From positions 895,847-959,846 of the forward strand of contig GG745329.1 of NCBI GenBank assembly GCA_000151295.1: a stretch of 64,000 nucleotides of DNA. Direction: 5' to 3'. This document shows, piece after piece, positions 53,124 through 63,247 of this stretch. Position 1 is the stretch's first letter, and each line of letters starts with the position of its first letter. The notes under the pieces were generated by a model. The model saw only the letters and a list, made by a program, of their open reading frames with translations. It had not been told where the DNA came from and searched no databases. The position numbers were made by a program, and so were the translations under genes. Origin of the DNA: Allomyces macrogynus ATCC 38327 (taxonomy: Eukaryota; Blastocladiomycota; Blastocladiomycetes; Blastocladiales; Blastocladiaceae).

Positions 53124-54204
53124 ATGGATGCCAATGTGCAAGTTCGCGAGGTGAGGAGGGCCCGTCAATCCGGAAGAGCAGTGCCGCTCCCGCGTCAAGT
53201 GATCTGACCCGTCAGTCGCAGAGACAGCCGTGATCCGCTCGGTGATGGCCATGGGGCTGCACGCGACAACAGCGCAATACCAGACTTACAGTCCCTGACC
53301 CACTGGCCATGCTCAACCACAGGTGATCAAGGACCGCGTCAAGACCATTGATCTGCAACTGCAGGCGATCCAACGCCGGTTGCTACAGGTCCACACCAAC
53401 GTGGCGCGTTCGCGTGTTGATCTTCATCGTCAATTAGCGACCTCATCTGCCTGACCGGCCATGACCTGCTGCCGAGGTTGCCCAGTCAGTCGACGACAAG
53501 CTCGCGGCAGTTCGCAGCGACTTGCAGGCGCTCGCGCAGCTCGTGCCCGAGCACCAGTTCTACCGCTACACGCGCCTCTACACGTCGCTTCTGCAAACGC
53601 TGTGCTTTGTCGTCGCCTGGCAAACGTATCTCGCGTCGGAAACCGTCGTGACGCCCGAGCAGGTTGCCGAGCGCATCGGACGTAAGTTCTCTCGTCTGCT
53701 TTCCATAACAACCCATTGCAGCTGACCCGATTGTGATCCTAGTGCCCGTCGAGCTAGACCACGAGATTGCCGAGTCCCACATCCCGCTCGAGAACCTGCT
53801 GCACGGCCTGGTCCAGCTGCCGTCAGAGCTGATGTGTGTTCAGAGCACTGTCGCCATGTTGTCGCGCCATGTTGTGCTCACATCGTCCTGACACGATTGG
53901 GCTCCAGCTTGATCACTCTAGGTCCGTTGCGTCAACTGTGCCGCGCAACAGGACTGCGACCGCCCGCTCCGCATCCGCGCCTTTGTCCAGGAGCTTTACT
54001 CTGGGTTCCAGCTGCTCAACCTCAAGAACGATCCCTTGCGCCGGCACTACGACGTGGTCAAGGTACAGGATGGAGCATTACGCCCGTTGTGGGTCTCTCT
54101 TGCCCAACTGATCGAATTTCGTAATTGTTTCCCAGTACGACGCCAAGAAAATCGAGGAGGTCGTGTGTGATATCAAGCTGCGCCAGCTCTCGCGCCAGTC
54201 GTGA
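53124..54204 (+). CDS. TSN: Translin (RNA/DNA-binding protein, C3PO subunit)
   Basis: Six exons: 53124-53150, 53323-53400, 53477-53681, 53743-53837, 53922-54062 and 54136-54204. They are phase consistent and give 204 aa (human 228). Translin forms octameric rings with or without TRAX and binds single-stranded nucleic acids. Blocks in order: VREVIKDRVKTIDLQLQAIQ, EHQFYRYTRLYTSLLQTLCF, SETVVTPEQVAERIG, then RPLRIRAFVQELYSGFQLLN and LKNDPLRRHYDVVK, and the last exon YDAKKIEEVVCDIKLRQLS. The start is a problem. An ATG at 53078 opens MSQHIAERLFGAAVG, which looks like the true N-terminus, but it is one base out of frame with MDANVQVRE. I used the in-frame ATG at 53124. The exon 4 donor is also approximate. 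Confidence 0.88.
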
Positions 54205-55927
54205 GCTCGCCACGGCCAGCACCCACCCCACACGCGCTGGCACGAGCCGGTAGCGTCCGTTCTCCACCAAGCGCGCCGCGACGAGCGATGGAGTGTCGAG
54301 TCGGCCCGGCCAATTTCCGTCTCGTGCGTGTGCCGGCGTGGAGTCGCGGCTCATGTAAACCAGTCATGTCGCGAGAAATGAATCGTCTTTGTGTGACTCT
54401 CCTTGATGAAATGCGGACGACGTAGAAGAGAATGCTCGTCGTCGCACTCGCAGTCGCGATTTTGGTTTTACCGCGAGCGTCGCGTGTCTCGCTGGACAGC
54501 AGGCCAGTCTTAGCCGAGCGAGCCGCGCCGCGCTCGCCATCTTGTGGCGGTTGCTGCTCGTCCCGGCTGGGCTTGGGCACGCTCGACATAGAGTACAACA
54601 TACAGGATTTGGGGACGCGTATCGTTCAGTTGTGCGGGGTGATTGCGCCTTGCATAAGGAGAAGCAAGCAGGCAAACCAGAAACCCGCACCCATTCCGAT
54701 GCCCACCCCAAGGAGAGCTCCCCTGCCATCTCATTGCGCAAGCCATTGGATTTAGGCTTTCCTAGCGCGCCAGCGTGGCGAAAAGCGTAAAATACGCATG
54801 TGCGACTCTTGCAACACACGTCGCTCGCTTTTGGCGCGAGCTCACATGCCCTTTTTCGCGGTTGGCCAAGGCCGGAAGACGTGCGTGCCGAGAGGAACAT
54901 AAACGTCGTCGACGATGGGTTTCTACGCCTGCTCGCGACCGACCGGAACGGCCGTCCATCAGCTGGTGCAACGTTGAACGAGCATCCTACCCGGCATGGG
55001 CGGGGCATGGGGCCAGACGCCGCGAATCCGGTGCGCGCTCATGGATCCGGGAGCGAGAGAATATAAGTGCATGTGCCGCGCGCGCGTCGACCGGGGCCGC
55101 CGCCGTCGCCGCCGTCGCCGCCGCCACGGGTCCTCTGCGGAAAATCTGGTCCCTTTGAGCTGGGTTCGCGTGCTGTTCTGGAAAATGGCGAGGCGAAGAT
55201 GAAAGGCCGGAGAGGGCAGCAAAAAATTCTGGGCGACAAATGATAGATGGAGTCCCGCGTCTTTGTGCGCACAAAAAGTAAAGGAGAGGCGGGTCGTTTG
55301 ATCATCCCCCACTAGGAGCGAGCCGGAACGCCTTGCAGGTGACTGTCGCCTTTCCGTGCAACGCCGGCCGGCCACCCTCGCCTCGACCAACCACACCGGC
55401 CAGTTCGGTCATGCCGGCGCATCCTCGGACTCGTGCGGAATCGTTTGCGGCGCGACCCCAGCGTTGGGTCGCGTGCGGCTGATCGTTTCGCGCCCCGGGG
55501 CCAAGGTCGTGGCGCGGCTTGCATCGTTGAGGCCTGAGAAGGGACCATGGACCGCAAAGCGAGCGAGAGCGGGAGACCCAGCTCGAGCCAGTCCAGTCGC
55601 GTGTCGCGAGCCAAGGGGAATTTGCTCGCACGTCCGTCCTCGCCTCAGACGCGTCGTGCTCGACCCTCGCGTCGTGTACTGTACGGCCGTGAAGGTATAA
55701 AAGGCGCGCGCTGCCCGCCCCCTCATTTGGCCAGTCGTCCGTCTTCCAATACCCGCTCTTCTCGACCGCCTGCTCTCGTACCTGCAGCAGCCAGTCCAAG
55801 CGTTCTCCTCTCTCTCGCTGTGCTCCTCGTTCTGTACCATACACGCCTACGCGCACCCGCCCTCGTCGAGCACCACGCAATCGTCCTACGACGTCACCAA
55901 CCACCTACCAACCAACCACCCTCAACC
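54205..55927. other. 1.7-kb intergenic region upstream of first acetyl-CoA synthetase
   Basis: Numerous GC-driven open frames on both strands, none with a recognised domain. A gccgccgtc-type trinucleotide run lies at about 55090-55130 and a TATA box at 55696. The right part, from about 55500, should be the ACS promoter and 5' UTR. Confidence 0.5.
55696..55702 (+). promoter_or_regulatory. TATA box of first acetyl-CoA synthetase gene
   Basis: TATAAAA embedded in GC-rich sequence (gaaggtataaaaggcgcg), 226 nt upstream of the ATG. It implies a 5' UTR of about 200 nt. The region between is pyrimidine-rich, as often seen in strongly expressed fungal genes. Confidence 0.6.
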
Positions 55928-58323
55928 ATGACGACCGCCGAAGCTGCTGCCCCCGCCGCGGTTGTCGCCAAGACCGAGGCTGAGGCCCCGCACGTTGCAC
56001 CCGCTGCGAGTCTGATTGGCACCAAGTACATCAAGATGCCCGCCAACGACCACGCGCTCGCTGAGGAGGCCGACCGCGCGCCCGTCTTTTGCGTGCCCGA
56101 GCGCATGCGCGCCGAGCCTGGCCGCGTGCCGCACGTTACGTCGCTCGCGCAGTACCGCGCCATGTGGCAGAAGTCGATTGACCAGCCTGGCGAGTTCTTT
56201 GGCGAGGTGCGTTTTGCTGCTCTATTCTTCGTTCATTTGCGCGACGCTGCTCTGGTTTTTGGCATCACTTTCGCATCTGTGTGGAAACACTTGGACCACC
56301 AACTCGCGTGTTGGCTCAGCCGGGCTGGTTGCGTGCTTCCAAAGATGTTTTGAACTATAACTGACGACCTGCCACCCATCACCATCGGCCAAATTACGCT
56401 TCATTTCCTCTTCCAGCACGCTCGCGAGCTGCTCTCGTGGAACAAGCCCTTCACCATTGCCAAGCACGGCGGGTTCGAGCACGGCGACCACTCGTGGTTT
56501 GTCGACGGCGAGCTCAACGCCTGCTACAACTGTGTCGACCGTCACGCGCACGCCGACCCGAACCGCGTCGCGATCATTTGGGAGGGCGACAACCCGGCCG
56601 ACGGCCACGTCGAAGTCACGTACGCTGAGCTTCTGCGCGATGTGTGCCGTCTTGCCGGCGCGCTCAAGGCGGCCGGCTGCAAGAAGGGCGACTCGGTCGG
56701 TATTTACCTGCCCATGGTCCCCGCGGCCGCGATTGCCATGCTGGCGTGCGCGCGTCTCGGCCTCGTGCACTCGGTCATCTTTGCCGGTTTCTCGGCCGAC
56801 GCACTGCGTGATCGTCTCATGGACGGCAAGTGCAAGGTGCTGATCACCGCTGACGAGGGCCGTCGCGCGGGCAAGACGATCCCGATCAAGCGCATTGCCG
56901 ACGAGGCGCTCTACGAGGCGCGCAGCGTCGAGACGGTGATTGTTTACAAGCGCACGGGTGGCCAGGTTCGCATGATCGCCGACCGCGACATCTACTGGGA
57001 GGATGCGCTCAAGCCGCACCGCCCGTACTGCCCGCCGGTCCCCGTTGCTGCTGAGGACCCGCTCTTCATGCTCTACACGTCCGGCTCGACGGGCAAGCCC
57101 AAGGGTCTCGTGCACTCGACGGCGGGCTACTTGCTCGGCGCGACTCTCACGACGAAGTACACGTTCGACGTGCACCCGGGTGACAAGTTTGCGTGCCTTG
57201 GCGATCTTGGCTGGATCACGGGCCACTCGTACATCGTGTACGGTCCCTTGACGCTCGGTGTCACGACGCTTATGTTTGAAGGTGTCCCGACGTGGCCCAC
57301 GCCCGACCGCTACTGGTCGCTCGTCGAGAAGTTCAAGTTCACGCAGTTCTACACGGCGCCGACGGCCATTCGCGCGCTGCGCCGCTTTGGGTCCGAGCCC
57401 GTCGAGAAGTACGACTTGTCGTCGCTGCGCGTGCTCGGTTCGGTCGGTGAGCCGATTGACCCGCAATCGTGGGAGTGGTACTTCAACGTGGTCGGCAAAG
57501 GCCAGGCCGCGATTGTCGACACGTACTGGCAGACCGAGTCGGGCTCGCACATGATCACGGGTCTGCCGGGCGCGACCCCGCAGAAGCCCGGGTCCGCGTC
57601 GCTGCCCTTCTTTGGGTTCGAGCCCATTATCCTCGACCCACACTCGGGCACCGTGCTCCAGGGCAACGACGTGACTGGTGTCCTCGCAATCCGCAGCCCG
57701 TGGCCGTCGATGGCGCGCACGATTCATGGCGACCACGAGCGCATGATGTCGACCTACCTGCTGCCCTACCCAGGCTACTACTTTACGGGCGATGGCGCGA
57801 CCCGCGACAAGGACGGCTACATTTGGGTGCGCGGTCGTGTCGATGATGGTACGTTCTTTATTTGTGTGCTCAGCCTTTGCCCTGATCACCGTCACTCACC
57901 ATCTTCTCCATCACTTCGTTTCTAGTCCTCAATGTCTCGGGCCACCGTCTCTCGACGTCAGAAATCGAGGCCGCGCTCGTCGCGGACGAGATGTGTGCCG
58001 AGGCCGCCGTCGTTGGTGGGCAGGACGAGCTCACAGGCCAGCACATTGTCGCATTCGTTTCGCTCAAGCCAACGAACGTTCCGGAGAAGGATATCCCGAC
58101 ACTGTTGACGCATTCCGTCCGTCGCGCAATTGGCCCAATCGCGACGCCCAAGAAGGTGATCATCGTGCCGGACCTGCCCAAGACGCGGTCGGGCAAGATT
58201 ATGCGCCGCATCCTCAGGAAAATCGTCGCCGGCGAGGTCGATTCGATTGGCGACGTGTCGACGCTGGCCGACCCGAACATTGTCCAGGTGCTCGTTGACT
58301 TGTTCCAGAGCTACAAGAAGTAA
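55928..58323 (+). CDS. ACS1: Acetyl-CoA synthetase (copy 1, no organelle leader)
   Basis: Three exons, 55928-56206, 56417-57848 and 57926-58323, phase consistent, 702 aa. The enzyme activates acetate to acetyl-CoA via acetyl-AMP, supplying cytosolic and nuclear acetyl-CoA. Motifs: the AMP-binding loop [16 protein letters not shown] (about residue 312), [20 protein letters not shown], the WQTESGSH stretch, [15 protein letters not shown] with GRVDD at the hinge, [12 protein letters not shown], and the C-terminal [11 protein letters not shown] holding the catalytic, acetylation-regulated lysine. The N-terminal 60 residues are Ala/Glu-rich with no presequence character. It ends FQSYKK. The intron positions after GE and within the VDDG/V codon are shared with the downstream paralogue. 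The short names ACS1 and ACS2 are mine by order, not by orthology. Confidence 0.96.
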
Positions 58324-58646
58324 ACCGTGCCGGTCGGTTGGCTTCTCGGACGGCGGCGGCACGAAGGGTTAAGCGAGAAGAAGAGAAGAGGAGGAGGAAA
58401 GGGGACGCGTGCTCTCGTCCCAGTTGGTTGTTTTTGCATTAATTTCCATGTTGCTTCTTTGAAGAATACAGCTTGTATGCTCAAAGCTACTGTCATCCCT
58501 CAATTTGCAACCTCGGTCGCTTCTCACGCACTTCTTGCACGAAAGGATGCAGCCGCAATCTTGTCCACCCAAAACAGGATCAAGCTTCCTTCTCGCGCGC
58601 GAACCCAAAAACCGAGTTCCAGCGGCATCCCCATATGAACGAGCTG
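58301..58646 (+). repeat. Left arm of a 346-bp near-perfect inverted repeat (includes the ACS1 3' end)
   Basis: This arm starts inside the last codons of ACS1 (FQSYKK and stop) and runs through its 3' flank. It is the reverse complement of 59101-59446 with only one substitution seen (near 58452). Beyond 58301 the match fades over about 10 bp; beyond 58646 it stops abruptly. Confidence 0.93.
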
Positions 58647-59100
58647 CTGTGAACCGGAAGCTGAGCCGGATAGGGTCTCATTGGAGCACAACTTGGTTAG
58701 GAGGAGGGTTTGAAATTTTGTTGATAAGGGATTGGAAGAATTCAATGGCTGGCAGGAAATGAGAGGGAGAAGGCGAGACTGGACCGCCCATGACTTGTGA
58801 CAGATTCAATCCTCCACACCTCACAATCGACCCGCGTTGCACTTTCGCTTCACCACTCACTTCAACTCTCCTGACCGTGATTGTTAGCATTTTTCATTGT
58901 TATGCATTCGCCAAAAGATTCTTCTCCACCGCCCTGCATTCTCGAAGTGCTGCCTCGCGCTGAGCCGCCCAAGTCGCCAGCAAGCTTCGTTTTCTATTGC
59001 TCCTGATTCCAACTTAATTCTTGATGACTGACGACGAAAAATGCATGATTGACAGCAGAACACATAGCCACCTTTGCAGCTTCTGGTCTCCATTTCGTGA
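58647..59100. other. 454-bp spacer of the inverted repeat
   Basis: AT-richer single-copy sequence between the two arms. Short open frames only. No transposase, tRNA or other gene is recognised. Confidence 0.6.
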
Positions 59101-59446
59101 CAGCTCGTTCATATGGGGATGCCGCTGGAACTCGGTTTTTGGGTTCGCGCGCGAGAAGGAAGCTTGATCCTGTTTTGGGTGGACAAGATTGCGGCTGCAT
59201 CCTTTCGTGCAAGAAGTGCGTGAGAAGCGACCGAGGTTGCAAATTGAGGGATGACAGTAGCTTTGAGCATACAAGCTGTATTCTTCAAAGAAGCGACATG
59301 GAAATTAATGCAAAAACAACCAACTGGGACGAGAGCACGCGTCCCCTTTCCTCCTCCTCTTCTCTTCTTCTCGCTTAACCCTTCGTGCCGCCGCCGTCCG
59401 AGAAGCCAACCGACCGGCACGGTTTACTTCTTGTAGCTCTGGAACA
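59101..59446 (-). repeat. Right arm of the inverted repeat (antisense copy of the ACS1 3' end)
   Basis: Inverted copy of 58301-58646. Near its right edge it carries the ACS1 stop codon and the last coding bases in antisense orientation (ggtttacttcttgtagctct), so this is a duplicated gene end rather than a stand-alone element. Lack of divergence points to recent origin or ongoing conversion. Confidence 0.93.
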
Positions 59447-60527
59447 GGTCGACAAATCTGGTTGATGTTGTTGAATGCCTCATATAGGTCGTGCAGGCGC
59501 TGATCCCAATGGCAATAATATCATTCGGAGGGAGACGGAACAGGATGAGCGTGGTGGAAGCCAAAACCATGACAAATGACCCTCTCGCTCCGCAAAGAAA
59601 TGTGTCCGCGTGCCTCTCGCCGCATGCGCGGCTTGAGTGCGCACGGTCAAGTCAAATCCGCGCGTGCACCTTTGACCATGGCCCCAGGCGCGTAAAAGGC
59701 GCGCTCGCGCTCACTTGCGACGAACACAAACCATCTGCAATATATAATTATATATTGCATGGCGTCGCCACACGGCCCGATAGGCTCCAAAATCTCGACT
59801 TTGATTGATCACCATTGCTTGACCGATATGCCCAGTGCTTGCGCGCCACGACCACATCGAGCGGCCGCACGGCATGGGCCGCCACGAAAATGAACCGACC
59901 AGAGCGCACAAGAATGGGCGCCCATTATTTTTTGGCGAGCGAGCGACTTGCGTTCGCGGTGCCAAGCTGGTGGAAGTGGAGGTGCGGCCGCGACTGTTCT
60001 TTCCGGACCTTCCCATTCCCTCGTGACCGCGCCATGCCGCCATGCCGGCCGCCTCCCGGCCTGTCGAAGCGTCTCCACGTTGTGCGTTTGTCCCGGCGCG
60101 ACCCCACCGACCCGGAACACGCTTGTCACCGCGAGACGCCCCGCAGCCTGGGCCGCGCCGTCCCGCACGTCTTCTCGCACATTTGGCTGCGACGCGCGAC
60201 CGGCCAACCTATAAATACCCGGCGCGCTCTTGGACCGAAGCTGTGTTGCTCTCCCTTCCTCTGGCGCGCTCGCGGTCGTGTTCTCGCGTCAACAGTGTCC
60301 ATCAACTTTGCTCGCGCGCGGCCCGTCTGTTGGCCGCTCTCTGTCTTTTCATTACCCCACCTGCACAGCCGCGTTTGCCGCTGCCAGCAACCGGCTCCTC
60401 GCCGATTTGACCTGTTCCGACGCGACTTTGGACCAGCGACCCCGCACGATCCCGCACGACTTTGGACCCGTGCTCGAGCAAGTAGACGACAACCACCAGC
60501 ACCAGTTGTACCAGTACGAGCAGCACC
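59447..60527. other. Upstream region of second acetyl-CoA synthetase
   Basis: About 1.1 kb with promoter features only: a TATA box at 60210 and a pyrimidine-rich leader towards 60527. A short palindromic AT motif (atatataattatatattg) lies at about 59740-59757. No gene is supported. Confidence 0.5.
60210..60217 (+). promoter_or_regulatory. TATA box of second acetyl-CoA synthetase gene
   Basis: TATAAATA in an otherwise GC-rich flank, 318 nt before the ATG at 60528. Its spacing is longer than, but comparable to, that of the first copy. Confidence 0.55.
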
Positions 60528-63247
60528 ATGACCGGCACACGCACTGCCTTCACGCGGCTCGCAGCGCTCTCGCCGGCGTTCACTGCCGCTCGCGCTGCTG
60601 CCGCGGCCCGTCCAGCCACGGCACGCATGCTTTTGCGCCCCGCTGCCGTCGCGTGCACGCACTGCACGCGGTGGCACAGCACGACGACGACGCCGTCGCC
60701 CGTGCACGAAGCGGCCAAGGCGATCCCAACGATGCCTGCAGTCGGCGCGTCGCCCGTTCACGAGTTCCCGTCGCTGCGGTACGGTCCCGCGGCTGGTCTG
60801 AACAAGAACCTCGTGCCGGACCTCAAGGACGCGACGCCTTACACGACCAAGGTGCCGTCGCTGCCCGTGCCGCCGCGCGTCAAGGAGGGCAAGGACGCGG
60901 CGCACGTCACGTCGGTTGCGGCGTTTGATGCCATGTGGAAGCAGTCGATCAACGACCCGGAGACGTTCTTTGGTGAGGTGCGTACGCGCGGCATGATTCC
61001 TTCCTACTTTTGGGCGTGGTGACGTGGAGGGTGGGATGAGGGCTGTGGAGAAGTGACCACGGGGGACGCACATGGTGGCGCAGCGCGCCCTCGTGGACCA
61101 TGTGGGCCGTGGAAGCGTCGCAGTGCTGCTCGATGGAAATGGTCGAACATGGATAACTTGATCAAACTGACCATTTCTTGCTCTGCACCCTCGAAACAAT
61201 ATGACAGCACGCGCGCAACATGATCGACTGGATCCAGCCGTTCACCAAGGTCCGCCACGGCGACTTCAAGACGGGCGACACGGCGTGGTTCGTCGACGGC
61301 ACGCTCAACATGTCCTACAACTGCATTGACCGGCACGCGCTGCGCAACCCGGACAAGGTCGCGATCATTTGCGAGCGCGACGACCCGAAGGACGCGCCCG
61401 TCAAGGTTACCTACGGCGAGCTGCTCAAGCGCGTCAGCCAGCTGGCCAACTGCCTGAAGGAGATGGGCCTCAAGAAGGGCGACCGCGTCGCGCTCTACAT
61501 GCCCGAGTGCCCCGAGACCATGATTGCCATGCTGGCTTGCGTGCGGCTCGGTCTGGTCCACTCGGTCGTGTTCCCCGGATTCTCGCACGAGGCGCTCGCC
61601 GACCGCATCCGCGACGCCGAGTGCAAGGTGCTGATCACGGCCGACGAGGCGATGCGCGGCGGGCAGCGCGTGCCTCTCAAGAACGTGGCCGACGAGGCAC
61701 TCTACCACACGCCGAGCGTCGAAAAGGTGATTGTCTTCCAGCACACCAAGACGAACGCGATCAAGATGAAGGCCGGCCGCGATATCTACTGGGACGATGC
61801 CGTCAAGCCGCACCGCCCGTACTGCGCGCCCGTGCCCGTTGCCGCCGAGGACCCGCTCTTCATGCTCTACACGTCCGGGTCGACGGGTCAGCCCAAGGGT
61901 ATCGTGCACGCGACGGCCGGTTACCTGCTCGGCATCATGCTCGGTGGGCGGTACGGTCTCGACATTCGCGAGTCGGACGTAGTTGCGGTCGCCGCCTCGG
62001 CCGGTTGGATTCTCGGCGCAAGCTATGTCGTCTACGGCCCGCTCGCGCTCGGCGCGACGACGATCATGTTCGAGTCGATTCCGACGTGGCCCACGCCCGA
62101 CCGGTACTGGTCAATGATTGAGCGGCACCGCGCGACGCAGTTCTTTACTGCCCCGACGGCAATTCGCGCGCTGCGCCGTCTCGGCGACGAGCATGTGCTC
62201 AAGCACGACCTGTCGTCGCTCCGCCTGATTGCCACGGCGGGCGAGCCCATCAACGAGGCCGCGCACGAATGGTATTTCAATGTCGTCGGCAAGGGCAAGA
62301 TTCCCGTCATCGACACCTACTGGCAGACGGAGACGGGCTCGCCATGCATCCACACGATGCCGGGCGTGCGGCCCATGAAGCGCGGGTCGGCGACGCACGA
62401 GTTCTTTGGCACGCAGGTCGCGATTTTGGACCCGGAGACGGGCCACGAGATTACCGAGCCCAACGTCACGGGCGTGCTCTGGTACGTTGTCGCTGCGTAG
62501 ATCACTTGCGAAATCATCACAGGCCCGTTCTGACTGTCGCATTCTTCACCCCCCGTGTAGCTACAAGCACCCGATCCCGTCGCTGTGCCGCACCATCTTT
62601 GGCGACCACCAGCGCTACGAGTCGGTCTACTTCAAGGAGTACCCCGGCCACTTCTTTACGGGCGACTCGGCCTACCGCGACGAGGACGGGTACCTGTTCG
62701 TCACGGGCCGTTGCGATGACGGTAAGTTCTTCTCGTTTGTGCTCTCGTCTCCCAACTGCTGTCCTGAATGCCGGAGCTTACCATCTTCTCCAAACTCTCT
62801 TTTTTTCGTATCCTAGTCATCAACACTGCAGGCCACCGTCTTGGCGGCACCGAGCTCGAGTCGACCTTGGTCGCGCACGAGGCCTGCGCTGAGGCCGCCG
62901 TCATTGGTGCGCACGATGAGATCAAGGGTCAAGCACCCGTCGCTTTCGTCACGCTCAAGCCGACGCATATTCCGGTCGACCAAGTTCCTGTGGTCCTCAA
63001 GCATCATATCCGTGGCGCGATCGGTGCAATTGCAGCACCCAAGTACGTGATTGTCGTGGACGAGCTGCCCAAGACGCGGTCGGGCAAGATCATGCGCCGT
63101 ATTCTGCGCAAGATCATGGATGGCGAGTCGCACAACTTGGGCGACACGTCGACGCTCGCCGACCCGGACGTCGTTGACAAAGTGATCAAGGCGACCCAAG
63201 AGGCGATCGCGGCGCAGGACAAGGCGTCGTCGAAGCCCAAGAAGTAA
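60528..63247 (+). CDS. ACS2: Acetyl-CoA synthetase (copy 2, with mitochondrial-type leader)
   Basis: Four exons, 60528-60977, 61208-62481, 62561-62721 and 62817-63247, phase consistent, 771 aa. It is an AMP-forming acyl-CoA synthetase closely related to copy 1: [68 protein letters not shown] and [20 protein letters not shown] are all present. It differs in two ways. It has about 55 extra N-terminal residues rich in R, A, T and S and free of acids ([20 protein letters not shown]), as in a mitochondrial presequence. It also has [18 protein letters not shown] where ACS enzymes have an Asp-x-Gly-Trp...Gly-His-Ser-Tyr motif. Two introns match copy 1, and one extra intron splits the GVLW/CYKHP region. 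Acetate is the likely substrate, but another short acyl chain is possible. Confidence 0.95.

Noticed and set aside
54580..54760. Minus-strand glycine-rich membrane-like peptide (GVGIGMGAGFWFACLLLL)
   Set aside because: Reminiscent of a glycine-zipper helix, but the frame is short, starts after a stop and has no supported partner exon. Not enough to call a gene.
56222..57895. 557-codon minus-strand frame
   Set aside because: Antisense shadow of the acetyl-CoA synthetase exon; no independent motif.
58301..59446. Inverted repeat as a terminal-inverted-repeat transposon
   Set aside because: The arms carry the ACS1 gene end, the spacer encodes no transposase, and no target-site duplication is evident. 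A local inverted duplication explains it better.
60126..61199. 357-codon minus-strand frame across the second ACS 5' end
   Set aside because: Antisense to a well-supported exon and leader; composition is shadow-like.
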